A DNA stretch of 64,000 nucleotides from Liolophura sinensis (GCF_032854445.1 NC_088296.1:17351485-17415484), one strand, 5' to 3'; counted from the first letter of the stretch, positions 27,791 to 41,322 are shown. Notes: a model not told the origin generated them from the sequence alone. Numbers and translations: made by a program.

Positions 27791-28794
27791 AATACGCCAT
27801 TCACATGACGTGGCCAGCTGCCAATATAACCTTGAGATTTAGCATCCTTAAACCAGTCTTCGGATATTCAGGATATTCAGAATAATTAATCTTTGTTTTA
27901 TAAAACTTTACAATCAGTAATAATTCGCTTTCACCAGCATATATACATATAATGTTATTCTGGGCAATGTACACAAGATTTTGCTAGCAATATCAACAAG
28001 TCTCATACACAGCCATGTGTCCATCTGAAAATCGAATCAGATCTCAAATCCAAGCAAAAAAAATACAGAATAAAATCAGTCACAAAATATATAGCATATA
28101 CTATATACCATTTTATCTTCTATCCCACATGTAGCAAATGATCTAATCAACCCAGGTTGTGCCTGATGAGTTAACTGTTCATCATTTGTAGAGCCCCACA
28201 TGTTTGATGGTTGTATCTATCCATCAGACTGTGCAGATATTCACAATTGTGACCACACCAAGAGCGGAGTTTACCGAGTGTTTCCGTTTGTAGTCGGATC
28301 AGGCTTCCTGGTGTATTGCGATATGGTAACCAACGGAGGTGGATGGTTGGTGAGTTGTAATAGCGATTTGATATAAAGGAATTTACACCTTACTGGCTGA
28401 AGGAGCCTGTATAAAGTTAAGCGATCACTTTATCAGACAACCTTTGGTATGCCACTTCTGACGGCCTAATGTTGTTACATATTTTTAAATATTTCCGAAC
28501 ATTGATCCTTCATCATTTTCTTTGACAGTATCATTTAATAGTACATGTTCATGTACACTTAAAGTAAACCCCCATGTTCGCTAGAAGTAGAGTACCGGAA
28601 TCTTTAAACCCCTCTGCTGTCTCATTGCTCCTGATGTCGTAACTGATGCATTGGAGGACATTGTCGATATTAGAGAGAGGTTTTATGCAGAGGCCGCCCC
28701 TCATATCTTGTTTCGTATAGGTAGGATTATTCCAATGACCGTAAATTTCATCCTGTATATATAATGTGTGTGTTGGCTTCATCGTGTCAGTGTG

Positions 28795-28930
28795 GTGTAA
28801 CCATTCAGTTTAGTTGTGAATTATCAAAGCAAATGTATATGTGGATAAGCGGCCTGCCTGTGATTGCATGAATTATCACAGCAAATGTAGACGACTGCCT
28901 TAACTGTCAATGACAGAGAACAGTGACAAT
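28795..28930. repeat. Shortened 45-bp repeat, intron 2 of D
   Basis: Only two to three units remain (ATTATCACAGCAAATGTAGA). Confidence 0.5.
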
Positions 28931-28997
28931 TGGCATAACATCGTTTTACGTATGAAAGGTCATATATTTATTATCAGGAAAACGAGGTTTCTTCTAA

Positions 28998-29141
<144 letters not shown>

Positions 29142-29344
29142 TAATATATGCAACATTACATATTCATATATTCCTTTCCTGGTTGGGTCCTACTGAACTT
29201 GTTTCATGATAGACACCTTTACACGCTCCAATGACCATCTGGCTAGATGTTAACTCAAGAGCCTATTTCAGCAAGGATGTTTATTAATGTTTAAACTTGA
29301 TTTTACCAAGATCACTTGTTTGACTAATGCTGAGAGCTACGCCT

Positions 29345-29765
29345 TTCTTCCTTGACTGGATGAACAAGATGTCGTGTGTGGTTTTCTGCCTGTCACGGAT
29401 TACTGATACCATGCATGACACCTTGTCAATCCAGTCACGAATTATAGACATCAGTCATGACTGTTTTCCCACCCAACCACGAACTACTATTACAACACAT
29501 GACACATTGTCCAGCAAGCCACTGATTATTGACACCAGGCTTCACATCTTTTCCATCGAATCACGAATAACTGGCACTAGGCTTGACGCTTTGCCAACAC
29601 AGTCACGGATTACTAACACAATACACGACACATTGTCCATCAAGTCAGTGGTCAAGGTGTCATTTCAAGTGTTAGTAATTCGTGACTGGAAGGGCAAGGT
29701 GTCATACATAGTGGCAATAATTCGTATCTGAGTGGGCAAGGTATCAAGCCCAAGTGTCAGTAATG
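29345..29765. repeat. Inverted 42-bp repeat array, intron 3 of D
   Basis: Complete two-armed array ending about 50 bp before the remnant of exon 4. Confidence 0.65.
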
Positions 29766-29861
29766 CGCATACATAAAATCAATTCTAATCTACCATTACA
29801 ATATTTTCTCTTCCTAGGACTAGAGAAATTACATTTGTTGACATCACAACGTCACTATGCT

Positions 29862-30020
29862 GACGGGCGGCACAGTGACCCAGGGACCTCTCCCCAATGT
29901 GGGTTCTAGCCCAAATCATGCCGGCTTCCTTTCCAGCCCTTCGTGGGCAGGTCTGCCATTAAAATGCCAATGGTAGTGGATTTCCCCTGGGCTCAGGCTG
30001 GTTTCCACCATACCTTTGAA
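29862..30020 (+). mobile_element. SINE-1 fragment, fused to exon 4 remnant of D
   Basis: The deletion that removed most of exon 4 ends at the start of this SINE (CACAGTGACCCAGGGACCTC). Confidence 0.6.
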
Positions 30021-30640
30021 TTTCTAACTCATACAATGACGGTCAATATTATGAATAAAACATACCGGATTGCCCGTGCTAAACCGTTAACCTATGGCAA
30101 TCTGCTAACGAACTTTACCACAGGTAAAGTAAACATTTCCACACCATATTAATGGATAACAATAACAACACCAGAGTTTTATGCCGCGTGTCGTCGACCA
30201 GCTGTTGTCATCAATGCCCAGCAAATAGTGTCGAGTAAGAAGAGCTTTTGGTAATAAAATTCCAGAAAAAAATCACGATCCTTAGCAAATCCAGAAAGTT
30301 TTCTTTCTCGCCTTTTATTGTCTTGTATTGTTTGCTGTTTTGTTTAAACCACGTTATCGGATTTAATCTTACAGAAGATGTAATTACCCACCACAATGGA
30401 TACCGGTTTAGCACTCCGGATAGTGATAATGACGCATCGACATCTCTACACTGTGGCGACAAATATAAAGCTGGCTGGTGGTACAGGGCCTGCCATAAAT
30501 GTAACCTGAACGGAGAGTATGTTCCAGCTGGCGGGAAACCACAATTACAATACTTCGGACTAGAAGGATTCATCTGGTTTCGAAAATACGGACATTTACA
30601 GTTTGCAGAGATGAAGATCCGACCTGTGGGGAAGTCGTAG

Positions 30641-31880
30641 ACATATCCTGGACGGATCAGTTCAAGGTCCATGAAAAAGAATCCTGAAACAAAGACTATG
30701 GTTTTAAGGGAAATGATAAACGCTACGTCGAAGGCAAAAAAAAAAACAAAAAAACATTTTCAAAAATGGTGTTTTGAGGGATATTTTATATCTCCTGATA
30801 AACTATATATTTTATACGTATTTTCCGTCATGGGCAAAAATTTTGACACCTTTGATGAACATACTGGGAATGTGGGAGCAGCTTTTCGCCTCCAATTTGG
30901 GCTATCCACCTCCCCTCCCCCCCACCCTAAAAAGACTGCTTTGTCAGATATCACCAGTGACGTCACCACAGCAGCCTACATCATTTCCGGACTGCCTGCT
31001 GGGGCCTTTGGGAAAAAATATTTTCTCTTCCATTTTCACCTCCCAGGCAGAAAACTGACAAAGTTTGTGTATTGTTATATGTTAGGACGTATCCTGAATT
31101 GCACATTAGGAAATAAAGTCGAACAGTTGCATGTATATTCAAAATAAATATCGCCACGGTATGGCTGAAATATTGCCGATGTGGCGTTAAGCCATAATCA
31201 TTCATTCATTCAAAATAAATAAGCTGTGAAGTTTGAAGAGAAAGGTGTATGTGTGCGCTATATCTAACGGAATAATCTACTGACTAGAACAGCGTGAGTT
31301 GCGCTCTTCTGGTTGACATGTATTTGTGCTTGATTTAAAGTATACACGAAAAGGTAATGTAAAAAAAGAGGTTTTTATTTAAATGAGAAAGTTGTAGAGA
31401 AAAATGCTGGCAGATGTCAGCGGAAACAGATGCGGTATTGGGTTATAGAGATAACTTACACCTCACCGGTTAAACATGATATCATGACGGCGCTTTCGAT
31501 TATTTGTAATTTTGCTTAATTTAAACTGTCTTATCTTGATAATGCAACGTTATAAATTAAAATATAACAGCCTGCTTTTTAAACCTTATGTGGCATACTA
31601 TATCGATTTGTTCTGGTAAGGTGTTCTCTTTTAACCCCACACAAAGCGATTCAGTCGGAGAGTAAGCTTCCTAACATATGCATCTAGTTATACAAACTAA
31701 GTGTGTCGGTAATGGGAATTGCTGTTAGCCAGCTGCATATATACATGGATGTATAGTTAAACTGAACGAAGTGCAAAAGTTGTCCGTTGAGAAGATGCAC
31801 TGCGCAGAGCGGTTTGAAAATACAACCATGACGAAGGGTAATCAAACTTTGAAGGGATGGTATGGCCAAACAAATCGATA
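30641..31880. other. 3' region of D and intergenic D-E
   Basis: Contains AATAAA at 31112-31117. A 158-codon open frame here is not kept in paralogous 3' regions and is not taken as coding. Confidence 0.5.
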
Positions 31881-32053
31881 TGTATTTTACTTTATTGGTG
31901 TTCTATCCCGTGCTCAAGAATATTTCACAACGGTGCCCAGCAGTATGGGTGGAAGGGGGAGAAGGAGGCAGAGCCCTTTGAGAAACCCTTGGCCATCAGC
32001 AGGTTGCTGTCAGACCTTCCCTAGTACAGCTAGAGAGGAAACCACCACGTGAT
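31881..32053 (-). mobile_element. SINE-1 fragment, upstream of gene E
   Basis: Minus-strand tail and body (TATTGGTGTTCTATCCCGTGC on plus). Confidence 0.55.
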
Positions 32054-32222
32054 GTCACCATAGTGCGAAGCGATAACATGATGGTGCGTGACGATGAAAA
32101 AACAAAGCGATGTATTTTCATCCGCCATGTAGTACATATAGGTGTTCTTACAACAGTTAAGCGCTTAAATACCCAGTCTTTAGGTACACCAGACCTTGAA
32201 TCGGTTCAATGCGCTGTGCTGT

Positions 32223-34662
32223 TACAACCAGTGTTGATATAAAACCAGTAATGAAGTAGCTCACCAGATATAACCAGTAGTGAACAAATAAAACACCCAG
32301 TGGTGAAATAAAACCATTAGTGAAATAAAAAATGACCAGTACTGACATACCAGTTGTAAACCAAAAATCAACCTGCAATAATATAAAACTCTTTTTTGTC
32401 ATTACTGGCTGATTTTTATTTCATTACTGGTTCCGGTTTATTACAATCCCCTTGCTGTTTATCATGTTACATAGAATGGCACAACAACAACATACATGTA
32501 CAATCGTTTGGATTTCTATCCACCACTGTTGGAGACATTGTTTCGACATTGTTCGTCCATCATCAGATTTGCTCTGATTCCCACGTGATTACTGTCATAT
32601 AAAGGCGAATATACACTGTAAGAATTGAATGCAAATTTACAGCATAAAGCACTCTTTATTTTTACAGTAAATCATGTTGTAAATATTTTACACCATTTTC
32701 CAGCGCAATTCTGAACCTCTGTGGTGTAATTTTACTCTAGTCGATACGTGTTTACAGCATTGTGTGTTAAACTGTAGCGGTTTGACAATTTACAGTGCAC
32801 TTTGCTGCAAATGTACACTGATCTATATATTTATAACGTACAGTATACGGAACTACTCAGGCTAAATTTAGTATAACTTATCATTCCTTGCAAATCTTTT
32901 ATTCTTGTATTGCCAATTTTATCGACAAGGTGAAGCTAAAAGCTCGGGAAGTCATTTTACTGCCCAGTGGAGTCCTCACCATTACAGCGTTACCCAACAA
33001 CGCTTCAAGGTGCCGATCTAAACAAACGTTTACTGCTCATCAACACAGCTTTGTCCTAAACCCCAAAGTCGTTGATAATACCATTTCCAGGCGCAGTGTG
33101 TAGTGTAAACATTTATATCTTTGCTGAAACATACAAAGCTTTTTATTATAGTGTACAAATGTAATTTGTGATTATTAGAGGAAAAAGATAATCTATGTTG
33201 TGTCGTTATGGTAAATAGTTTTTTAAATTTCTTCTAAATAAAATTTGACTTATACTTTTAGGTTTATTTGAAGACATGCTTAAGAAGATGATTATGTACA
33301 AATGAAAGTATTGATTGTCAGGGGAGAGAAAAGATAATCGCTTCTGTACAGGTTCATTTTAATTGGTTTTATTTATAATTTGACAATACGTTTTTTACTT
33401 TATGTTGATGAGATGATCATGAACAAATAAAAATAGTACTGATTGTTACATAGAAAACAAATACTATATTCTGTACCAGTATTTTGCAATTGCCTTCTAA
33501 TTAGAGCTATAAAGGTAAGGGGGGAAAAAAGAAAAAAAAACTTGTGTTCGAAGTTACTTACATTTCTTGTTCATTATAAGGACAAGGTCATACATTACTC
33601 AACTTGTTAAAACACCCTCTCCCAAAACTTCATATTTTGTCACCAGTGCATGTACTTTATGACTGGTTTTCTCAATATCATATTATATAATATAAACAGC
33701 GAATTTGAAACAACATTTAAGAAATCAACTCAATTCGAAGTAGACACTAAACACATTAAGCAATATCTTTGACGTGAAAACGGCGTTTTCTCAGCTCGTT
33801 ATTTCTCAGTTGTTTTAAATCCTGACTATAGACCCATAGTACGTGCAAATCATACAGCAATTTCGCAGTTCGGACGTTGCAGTTCACTTGGAAGTCACAC
33901 TGGTCACATTGATTTCTCAGCAATCACTGTGTTAGTGATACTGCACAAACAGCAGGAAATGAAATATCTTATACCTTCGGCAATGTTTAAATTTCTTACG
34001 AAACATTATACCATTTATTACCAGTTCCTGGTATTAAAATACAGGGACAAGAACAATAATACACCAAATCGTTTACAGAAAACTTTTTTTCGGATTTAAC
34101 CGACCACTCCATAAAAAGAACACATTCGCCGAAAAAAAATAAGAGGAAAACACAACATACGTATGCGAAAGGAGACACGTGGGGTCAAAAATTCGGAATA
34201 TCTTGTGAAATCTTGACATCTCGTAAAATTCTCCAAAGTCTCTTAAAAATTCATAAATTGCTGTGAAATCTCGTGAAATTGTATGCAGTCTCCTTCTACG
34301 GGCAGTGAACGGATATTGAACGTGGACGTTAACGCTCATGTAACATCTTTAACTTTTTGAACTTTGGTTTCACTGGAAATGGAAAATTGATTCAATTTGT
34401 AAAATGCACGGTGCGATAAAATCGTCTCACCGTCAAAGGAAAAACCAGTAGTGAAATAAAAACCAGCCAAATCAGCCAATAATGAAAAAATCTCATTTTA
34501 TGTCACAACTGGTTGTTTTGTACTTCAGGACTGGCATTTTATAATTAGTTAATTTTTATTTCACTACTGGTTTTATTTAATTACAAGGTGTTTTTCATTT
34601 CACTACCGGTTGTTTTTTGTGAGTTATTTCATTACTTGAGTTTTGTATCACCACTGGTTGTA
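32223..34662. mobile_element. Foldback-type element with subrepeat ends (FB1)
   Basis: It interrupts the array upstream region of E, which reads on across the site in the other copies. The outer ends are the perfect inverted repeat TACAACCAGTG (32223-32233) and CACTGGTTGTA (34652-34662). Each end holds several copies of AACCAGTAGTGAAATAAA in both orientations (about 32223-32445 and 34440-34662), so each can form its own hairpin. The roughly 2-kb interior shows no transposase-like ORF. A clear target-site duplication was not found. Non-autonomous. Confidence 0.65.
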
Positions 34663-34915
34663 GTGTGTGCCCTGTCAGAAGAATTTGGTTAAAGTTTATA
34701 GGTTGACGTATAAGTGTTTATTTTTGTGCAGCATTGTGAACCAGATGGCAGAGTTATTTCCAAGAAACTGTAACTGACTCCTGTATTATGTGGATTTATC
34801 AGTCGACGGTTTGGGTGCGGGGGTGTGTGTGGGGAATGTGAAATTCAAGGAATATGTTAACAAAAACAAGGCCAGTAATTTACACGTTGATATGTACCCG
34901 GATGTTTTCATTGGC

Positions 34916-34934
34916 GACGTCGTTTATACGCTTT
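34916..34934 (+). promoter_or_regulatory. Putative core promoter of gene E
   Basis: GACGTC (34916-34921) plus TTTATAC, 66 bp before the ATG. Confidence 0.4.
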
Positions 34935-35186
34935 AAGAGTAAGCTGTACAACCAGTTCACCATTAGCTTCTGACAGGAAAGATGGGGATTTCTTACCATG
35001 TACTAGTGGCTCTGTTAAAAGTGGTAGCCAGGTACCCCATAACAGGCGCAGCTAACTTTTATGGACAGTTTTTAAACCAGTTCGAGGTGCTACCTTTAGG
35101 CAATGACAGTTTGGAGGATACGTTCTACACTTCAGGTAGGTTTTAAGCTATGTATGTCCAGTATTTCCTTCGTAGTCAAACTCACA

Positions 35187-35436
35187 AGGCGCCTCCGTGG
35201 CCGAGGTAATTAGCACGCCACCGAGGCGCAATGACCAAGGAGCCTCTCATCAATGTGGTTGGTGTAATTCCAGCTCATGCTGGCTTCCCCCACGGCCATT
35301 CGTGGGAAGATCTTCCAGAAGCCTGCGGATGGTTCTGATCTTCCTCCGGACTCCTCCGGTTTCTTCCCTCCACCGTTTGCCGCCGTAATACAAGTGAAAT
35401 ATCCTTTTGTATGGTGTCAAACACCAATCCAATAGA
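35187..35436 (+). mobile_element. SINE-1, intron 1 of E
   Basis: Head present (GCGCCTCCGTGGCCGAGG), body partly reduced, tail AATAGATAAATAAATC. Confidence 0.75.
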
Positions 35437-35689
35437 TAAATAAATCAAACTCACTAACATCAGACATAATACAAACTCCATATGATCACGTTTTCACTTC
35501 ATACTTCTAAGACAATGTCACTTTTCATGTCCTCCGCTGCTGGTATTATTGAATTCTTTTTTAAGCATTTTGAAATCTTTCCCGCATTTGTGAAACTTTT
35601 CCTCTGTTACTTTCTGCATCTTTACTTTGGAATTTCCAATAAAGGGTTAAAGGGTGGAACTACACTCCTATATCTTAGACGGCAGACAC

Positions 35690-35982
35690 AGGATAAAACC
35701 TGGGTCGTCCCATACTGGAGATTTTAAAAATATCACTCTTTGAGAGGTTACAGCAACTAAACAAACAGGACTACTTGGCAGGGTGTCAGTATAATATGTT
35801 TGGGTGGGGTGTCATTTTTGGTGTCTTCGGCATGATATTTCAGTGTCGGCAGCACACTGGCGGCATGATCTCGCCCTGGCACAAAGATACAGAGTAAGCC
35901 AATATGCACACATACCCAGCGACTCCCCATTGTCACATGATTGAACAATTGTGAGGTATGAAGTAAAAACCCCAAGTATACA

Positions 35983-36016
<34 letters not shown>

Positions 36017-37332
36017 CATACACGCATACCTACACGCACACATACACAAACACACGCATACACACATACATACATACATACACACATACATACATACATA
36101 CATACATACATACATACATACATACATACATACATACATACATACATACATACATACATACATACATACATACATACATACATACATACATACATACATA
36201 CATACATACATACATACATACATACACACATACATACATATACGCATACCTACACGCATACCTACACGCACACATACACAAATACACGCATACATACATA
36301 CATACATACATACATACATACATACATACATACATACATACATACATACATGCATGCATGCATGCATGCATGCATGCATGCATGCATGCATGCATCCATA
36401 CATACATACATACATACATACATACATACATACATACATACATACATACATACATACATACATACATACATACATACATACATACATACATACATACATA
36501 CATACATACATACATACATACATACATACATACATACATACATACATACATACATACATACATACATACATACATACATACATACATACATACATACATA
36601 CATACATACATACATACATACATACATACATACATACATACATACATACATACATACATACATACATACATACATACATACATACATACATACATACATA
36701 CATACATACATACATACATACATACATACATACATACATACATACATACATACATACATACATACATACATACATACATACATACATACATACATACATA
36801 CATACATACATACATACATACATACATACATACATACATACATACATACATACATACATACATACATACATACATACATACATACATACATACATACATA
36901 CATACATACATACATACATACATACATACATACATACATACATACATACATACATACATACATACATACATACATACATACATACATACATACATACATA
37001 CATACATACATACATACATACATACATACATACATACATACATACATACATACATACATACATACATACATACATACACGCATACCTACACGCACACATA
37101 CACAAATACACGCATACACACACATACATACATACATACATACATACATACATACATACATACATACATACATACATACATACATACATACATACATACA
37201 TACATACATACATACATACATACATACATACATACATACATACATACATACATACATACATACATACATACATACATACATACATACATACATGCATACA
37301 TACATGCATACATACATGCATGCATACATACA
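35690..37332 (+). mobile_element. SINE-2 with 1.35-kb CATA tail, intron 1 of E
   Basis: Body 35690-35977, then the longest microsatellite in the window. Confidence 0.75.
35978..37332. repeat. (CATA)n microsatellite, about 1.35 kb
   Basis: Nearly pure CATA from 36395 to 37075. A variant block with CGCATACCTACACGCACACA recurs near 36025, 36245 and 37080, showing expansion by duplication of larger segments. A CATG run is at 36350-36394. Confidence 0.97.
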
Positions 37333-37457
37333 TTCGCTCCACAAACATATGTAGATATAATGTTAATCTGGGCGATGTGCAAATTTTTCTAGCAATATCA
37401 ACAGTGTGTAACAAATCGCAAACATTTACATATACATGTGTCTCTCTAAAAATGTAA

Positions 37458-37795
37458 ATCGTAGAGAGTGCGATTCCGGAGCGGTAGATCCAGGGTCAAT
37501 CCCTGGTCGAGTGACACCCAAGACTTTAAAAGAGGAAATTGTAACTTCCCCGCTTGGCGTTCAGCATAAAGGGAATACTGGAACGACTGGTTGACCCGTA
37601 ACAGTATAATGGCTTGGGAGGGGCTGCTTACTTGCCTTGGGTAAGGCGTTTCAGTAAAGCAGCACTAGATAAAAGAGCGGTGGAAATCCGTCCTGCAGCA
37701 TGGAGGCACATTACATGAGCTCTAAGCATTCTTTCGTCGTCATATGACTGAAGAAATGTTAGGTACGACTTTAAACCCCAAGCACTCACTCACTG
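37458..37795 (+). mobile_element. SINE-3 (CTCA-tailed), intron 1 of E
   Basis: The longest of the intronic copies; reads from GTAGAGAGTGCGATTCCGGA to AGCACTCACTCACTG. Confidence 0.7.
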
Positions 37796-38541
37796 AATAT
37801 CTAATTCAGATCTCAAATCCAAGCAAACTGCACAATGAATTCAATTACAAATACCTAGTTTATACTACATGGCATTTTAGCTTAAATCCGACATGTAACA
37901 AATGATCTGATCAGCCCAGGTTGTGCTTGATGAGTTAACTGTTCATCATTTGTAGAGCCCCACATGTTTGATGGTTGTATCTATCCATCAGACTGTGCAG
38001 ATGTTCACAATTGTGACCACACCAAGAGCGGAGTTTACCGAGTGTTTCCGTTTGGAGTCGGATCAGGCTTCCTGGTGCATTGCGATATGGTAACCAATGG
38101 GGGTGGCTGGCTGGTGAGTTGTAATAGCGATTTGATATAAAGGAGTTTACACCTCACTGACTTAAGGAGGTTTTGGGAACTTAAGCGATGACTATGTCAG
38201 ACAACCGTTTATATGCCACCTCTGTCAGCCTAATGAGGTTAAATATTTCCAAATATTTCCGAACATTTATACTTCATTATCTTCTTTGACAGCACCGTTT
38301 TACTTAAAGTAAACTCCCATGTTTGCTAGAAGTAGAGTACCGGAGTCTATAAAGTCCGCTACTGTCTCATTGCTCCTAATATCGTAACTGCGACATTGGA
38401 GGACAATTGTCGATATTAGAGAAAGCGTTTATGCAGAGGTCGCCCATCATATCTTGTTTTGTAAAGGTAGAGTTATTCAACTGAGCGTAAATTTCCTTCT
38501 GTATATATAGTGTGTGTGTTGGCTTCATCGTATCAGTGTGA

Positions 38542-38875
38542 ATGCATGAATTATCACAGCAAATGTAGTTAACTTATCAAATAGTGAATAATGAATTATC
38601 ACCCCAACTATAGCTAGTTAGCCCGTATGTAGCTGAATGAATTATCAGAGCAAATGCAGCTATCCGGCTTAGCTGTTAATGTATAAATTACCCCAGAAAG
38701 AAAAGGAATGAACAAGTCAGTGACTGTATGAATGAATTATCAGAGCAAATGCCAGTGACTGACTCGTCTGTGAATCATCAATAATCGCTGGAAATTTAGC
38801 TAATTAGCCATTTGGTTAGTGATGGATTATCAAAGCAAATGCGGGTGGCTGGTTTAACTGTAAATGACAGAGAAC
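38542..38875. repeat. Degenerate about 45-bp tandem repeat, intron 2 of E
   Basis: About seven units, nearly the same as in C. Confidence 0.55.
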
Positions 38876-39790
38876 ACTGACGTTTTGGCAAAAAACATCT
38901 TTCCACGTATGGCGCAGTTAAAGACGATGTATATTTTATCAGGAAAATCAGGTCTCTTTTAATGTCTATAGGTGTTTCAGAGACGAAAAGACGGATCCGT
39001 GGACGAATGTGGCAGGGGTATAAGGATGGTTTCGGGAATCTTTACCTGGAGTTTTGGTTGGGTAAGAAAATTTTAAATAGTGACAACGACGCATCGGAAA
39101 CTCGACACTGCGGCGACGAGTATAAAGCTGGCTGGTGGTACAAGGGCTGCCATAATGCTAACCTGAACGGAGAGTATGTTCAAGTTGCCGGGAAACCAAG
39201 GCTAAAATACTCCGGTATAGCAGGAGTCTACTGGATAAAAAACTACGGACATTTACAGTTTGTAGAGATGAAGATCCGACCTGTGGGGAAGTCGTAGACA
39301 TATGCTAGACGGATCAGTTCAAGGGTGCATACAAAAGAATCCTGATACAAAGACTATGCTTTTAAGGGAAATGAAGAAAGCTACATCGAAGACGAAAAAA
39401 TCATTTTCAAAAATCCTGTTTGAGACATATTTTATATCTCCTGATAAACCATATATTTCATGCATATTTTCCATCAGTTGTCAAAATATTCGAAATGACA
39501 TCATCGATAAACATACTGGGAACGTTCGGGTGGATTAGGGCGTTCAAGCCAGGCTATTCCCCCCACCCCCACCTATACCTCCTAAACAAGACTGCTTTGA
39601 CAGATATCATTGGTGAGCTCACCACATTACCCTAATTTATTTCCGGACTCATTGCTCTGGCCTTTGGAAAACTATAGTTTAAAGCCATATTCACATCATA
39701 AGAAGAAAACTGAGAAAGTTTATGTATAGTTATGTACGTTAGTACGTATCCTCAATTCCATATCAGGAAATAAATGTCAACAGTTGCATA

Positions 39791-40736
39791 TTTCCATTTG
39801 GAGTCGGATTAAGTTTCCTGGTGTACTGCGATTTGGTAACCAATGGTGGTGGCTGGCTGGTAAGTTGTGATAGCGATTTGATATAACGAATTTTACACCT
39901 TACTGACCGAGGGAGCTTGTATGAACCTAAACGATGACTATGTCAGACAACCGTTGACATGCCACCTCTGACGGCCTAATGAGGTTAAATATTTCCAAAT
40001 ATTTCCGAACATTTATACTTCATCATCTTCTTTGGCAGCATCGTTTTATAGTACGTGTTCATATACACTTAAAGTAAAACCCCCTGTTCGCTAGAAGTAG
40101 AGTACCGGAATGTGTAAACCCATATACTGTCTCATTGCTCTTATTGTTGTATATATTATACCATATTAATTATTCCATATTAATGGATGACAATAACAAG
40201 ACCATAGGCCGAGTGTCATCGACCAGCTATTGTCAGCAAAGCTCATCAAATAGTGTCAGGCAAGAAGAAATTTAAATATAAAATTCGCGAAATAACATTC
40301 ACGATCCTTTGCAAAAACTAGAAAGTTTTCTTTCTTGCCTTTTTTTTGTCTTGTGCATTTGCTGTTTTGTATCAACCACGTTATCGGATTTAATATTACA
40401 GAAGATGAATTGTCCTTGCACAATGGACACCAGTTTAGCACTCCTGATCGTGACAACGACAAATCGGTTATTCACTGCGCCGACCACTATAAAGTTGGCC
40501 GGTGGCACGGGATCCACTACGGTTGTAACCTGAATGGAGAGTATGTTCTAGATGGCAGGTCACCACGGTTTCAATACTCCGGAATAGCAGAACACCTCTG
40601 GTTAAGGAAATACAGATATTTACACTTCTCGGAGATGAAGATCCGACCTGTGGAAAAGTCGAAGACATATGCTAGACGTATCAGTTCAAGTGTTCAAGAA
40701 ATAGAACTCAAAAACAAAGATTATGTTTTGACATGA
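39791..40736 (+). pseudogene. Lectin gene relic E' (parts of exons 2 and 5)
   Basis: A 3' piece of exon 2 (39791-39859, FPFGVGLSFLVYCDLVTNGG) with a GTAAGT donor is followed by intron-2-like and then intron-4-like DNA. Exon 5 (40402-40736) follows an ATTACAG acceptor. It keeps HNGHQFSTPDRDND, HCAD and MKIRP. However, the WWY motif is GRWHGIHYG, so the second disulfide Cys is displaced, and the usual stop is read through for 23 more codons. Exons 1, 3 and 4 are missing. A dead remnant of an eighth copy. Confidence 0.7.
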
Positions 40737-41245
40737 AATGATGAACACTTTAGAGAAAGATGAAAAACAAATCGTGACTTAGCCATATCTTATATCTCTT
40801 AATAACCCAGATTATTCAGTGAATATTTTCCGTCAACGTGAAAAGACAGCAAATAACATAACCAGAGTTATTTAGCCAGTAGATCTGAAACAGGCCTAAA
40901 CTGCCACAGCCATGTTTTTTTCTGGCGTGCATGATAATGGAATTCTTACGGGGCCACGAGATACGTTACGTCGTAGAGTAGACGAGAGCACACATGGTTA
41001 GAAATCAAAATATGCTTTCGGTGGCGTCAGCTGAAACAGATGCGTTATTGGGATATAGAGATAACCTGATCGATTAAAAATGAAAGCATGGCGGCACTTT
41101 CGATTATTTGCAAATTTGCTTAATTAAAACTATGATGTCTTGATTATGCAACATTACAAATAAAAATGACAGTCTACTTTTTAAACATTTTATGGATTTG
41201 CTCTGGTAGGGTGTTTTCTTTGAAGAGAAAATGAGAGTGGCATTG
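40737..41245. other. 3' region of E' and right edge of first array
   Basis: Array downstream DNA with internal deletions, ending at the TA repeat. Nothing coding. Confidence 0.5.
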
Positions 41246-41246
41246 A

Positions 41247-41248
<2 letters not shown>

Positions 41249-41320
<72 letters not shown>
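41249..41320. repeat. (TA)n microsatellite, about 72 bp
   Basis: Pure TA dinucleotide run; marks the array border. Confidence 0.97.

Positions 41321-41322
<2 letters not shown>

Larger units (their letters stand above)
34982..39297 (+). pseudogene. Fibrinogen-related lectin, copy E (frameshift, exons 3 and 5 fused)
   Basis: Exon 1 (34982-35135) has a Lys at residue 13 inside the signal core. Exon 2 (37956-38113) is intact. Exon 3 (from 38972) lacks 7 nt after DGSVD, which shifts the frame. A genomic deletion then joins 17 nt of intron 3 (GTAAGAAAATTTTAAAT) directly to the middle of exon 5 at [11 protein letters not shown], removing exon 4, intron 4 and the start of exon 5. From the middle of exon 3 to the stop at 39297 the fused segment is one open frame that keeps DGFGN..EFWLG, DND, WWYKGCHNANLNG and MKIRP. 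It is out of frame with exon 2, so the whole gene is probably dead. The 3' AATAAA is at 39769. Confidence 0.75.

Noticed and set aside
30671-31147. 158-codon frame downstream of gene D
   Set aside because: It lies in the 3' region and is not open in paralogous positions of B, C or F; low-complexity start.
35933-37457. Long open frames (up to 493 codons) across the CATA array, on both strands
   Set aside because: CATA read in any frame gives His-Thr-Tyr-Ile or Cys-Met-Tyr-Val cycles without stops; openness is a property of the unit.
38962-39297. 111-codon frame as a complete independent gene
   Set aside because: The first part is exon 3 in a shifted frame; it is better explained as the fused and broken end of gene E.
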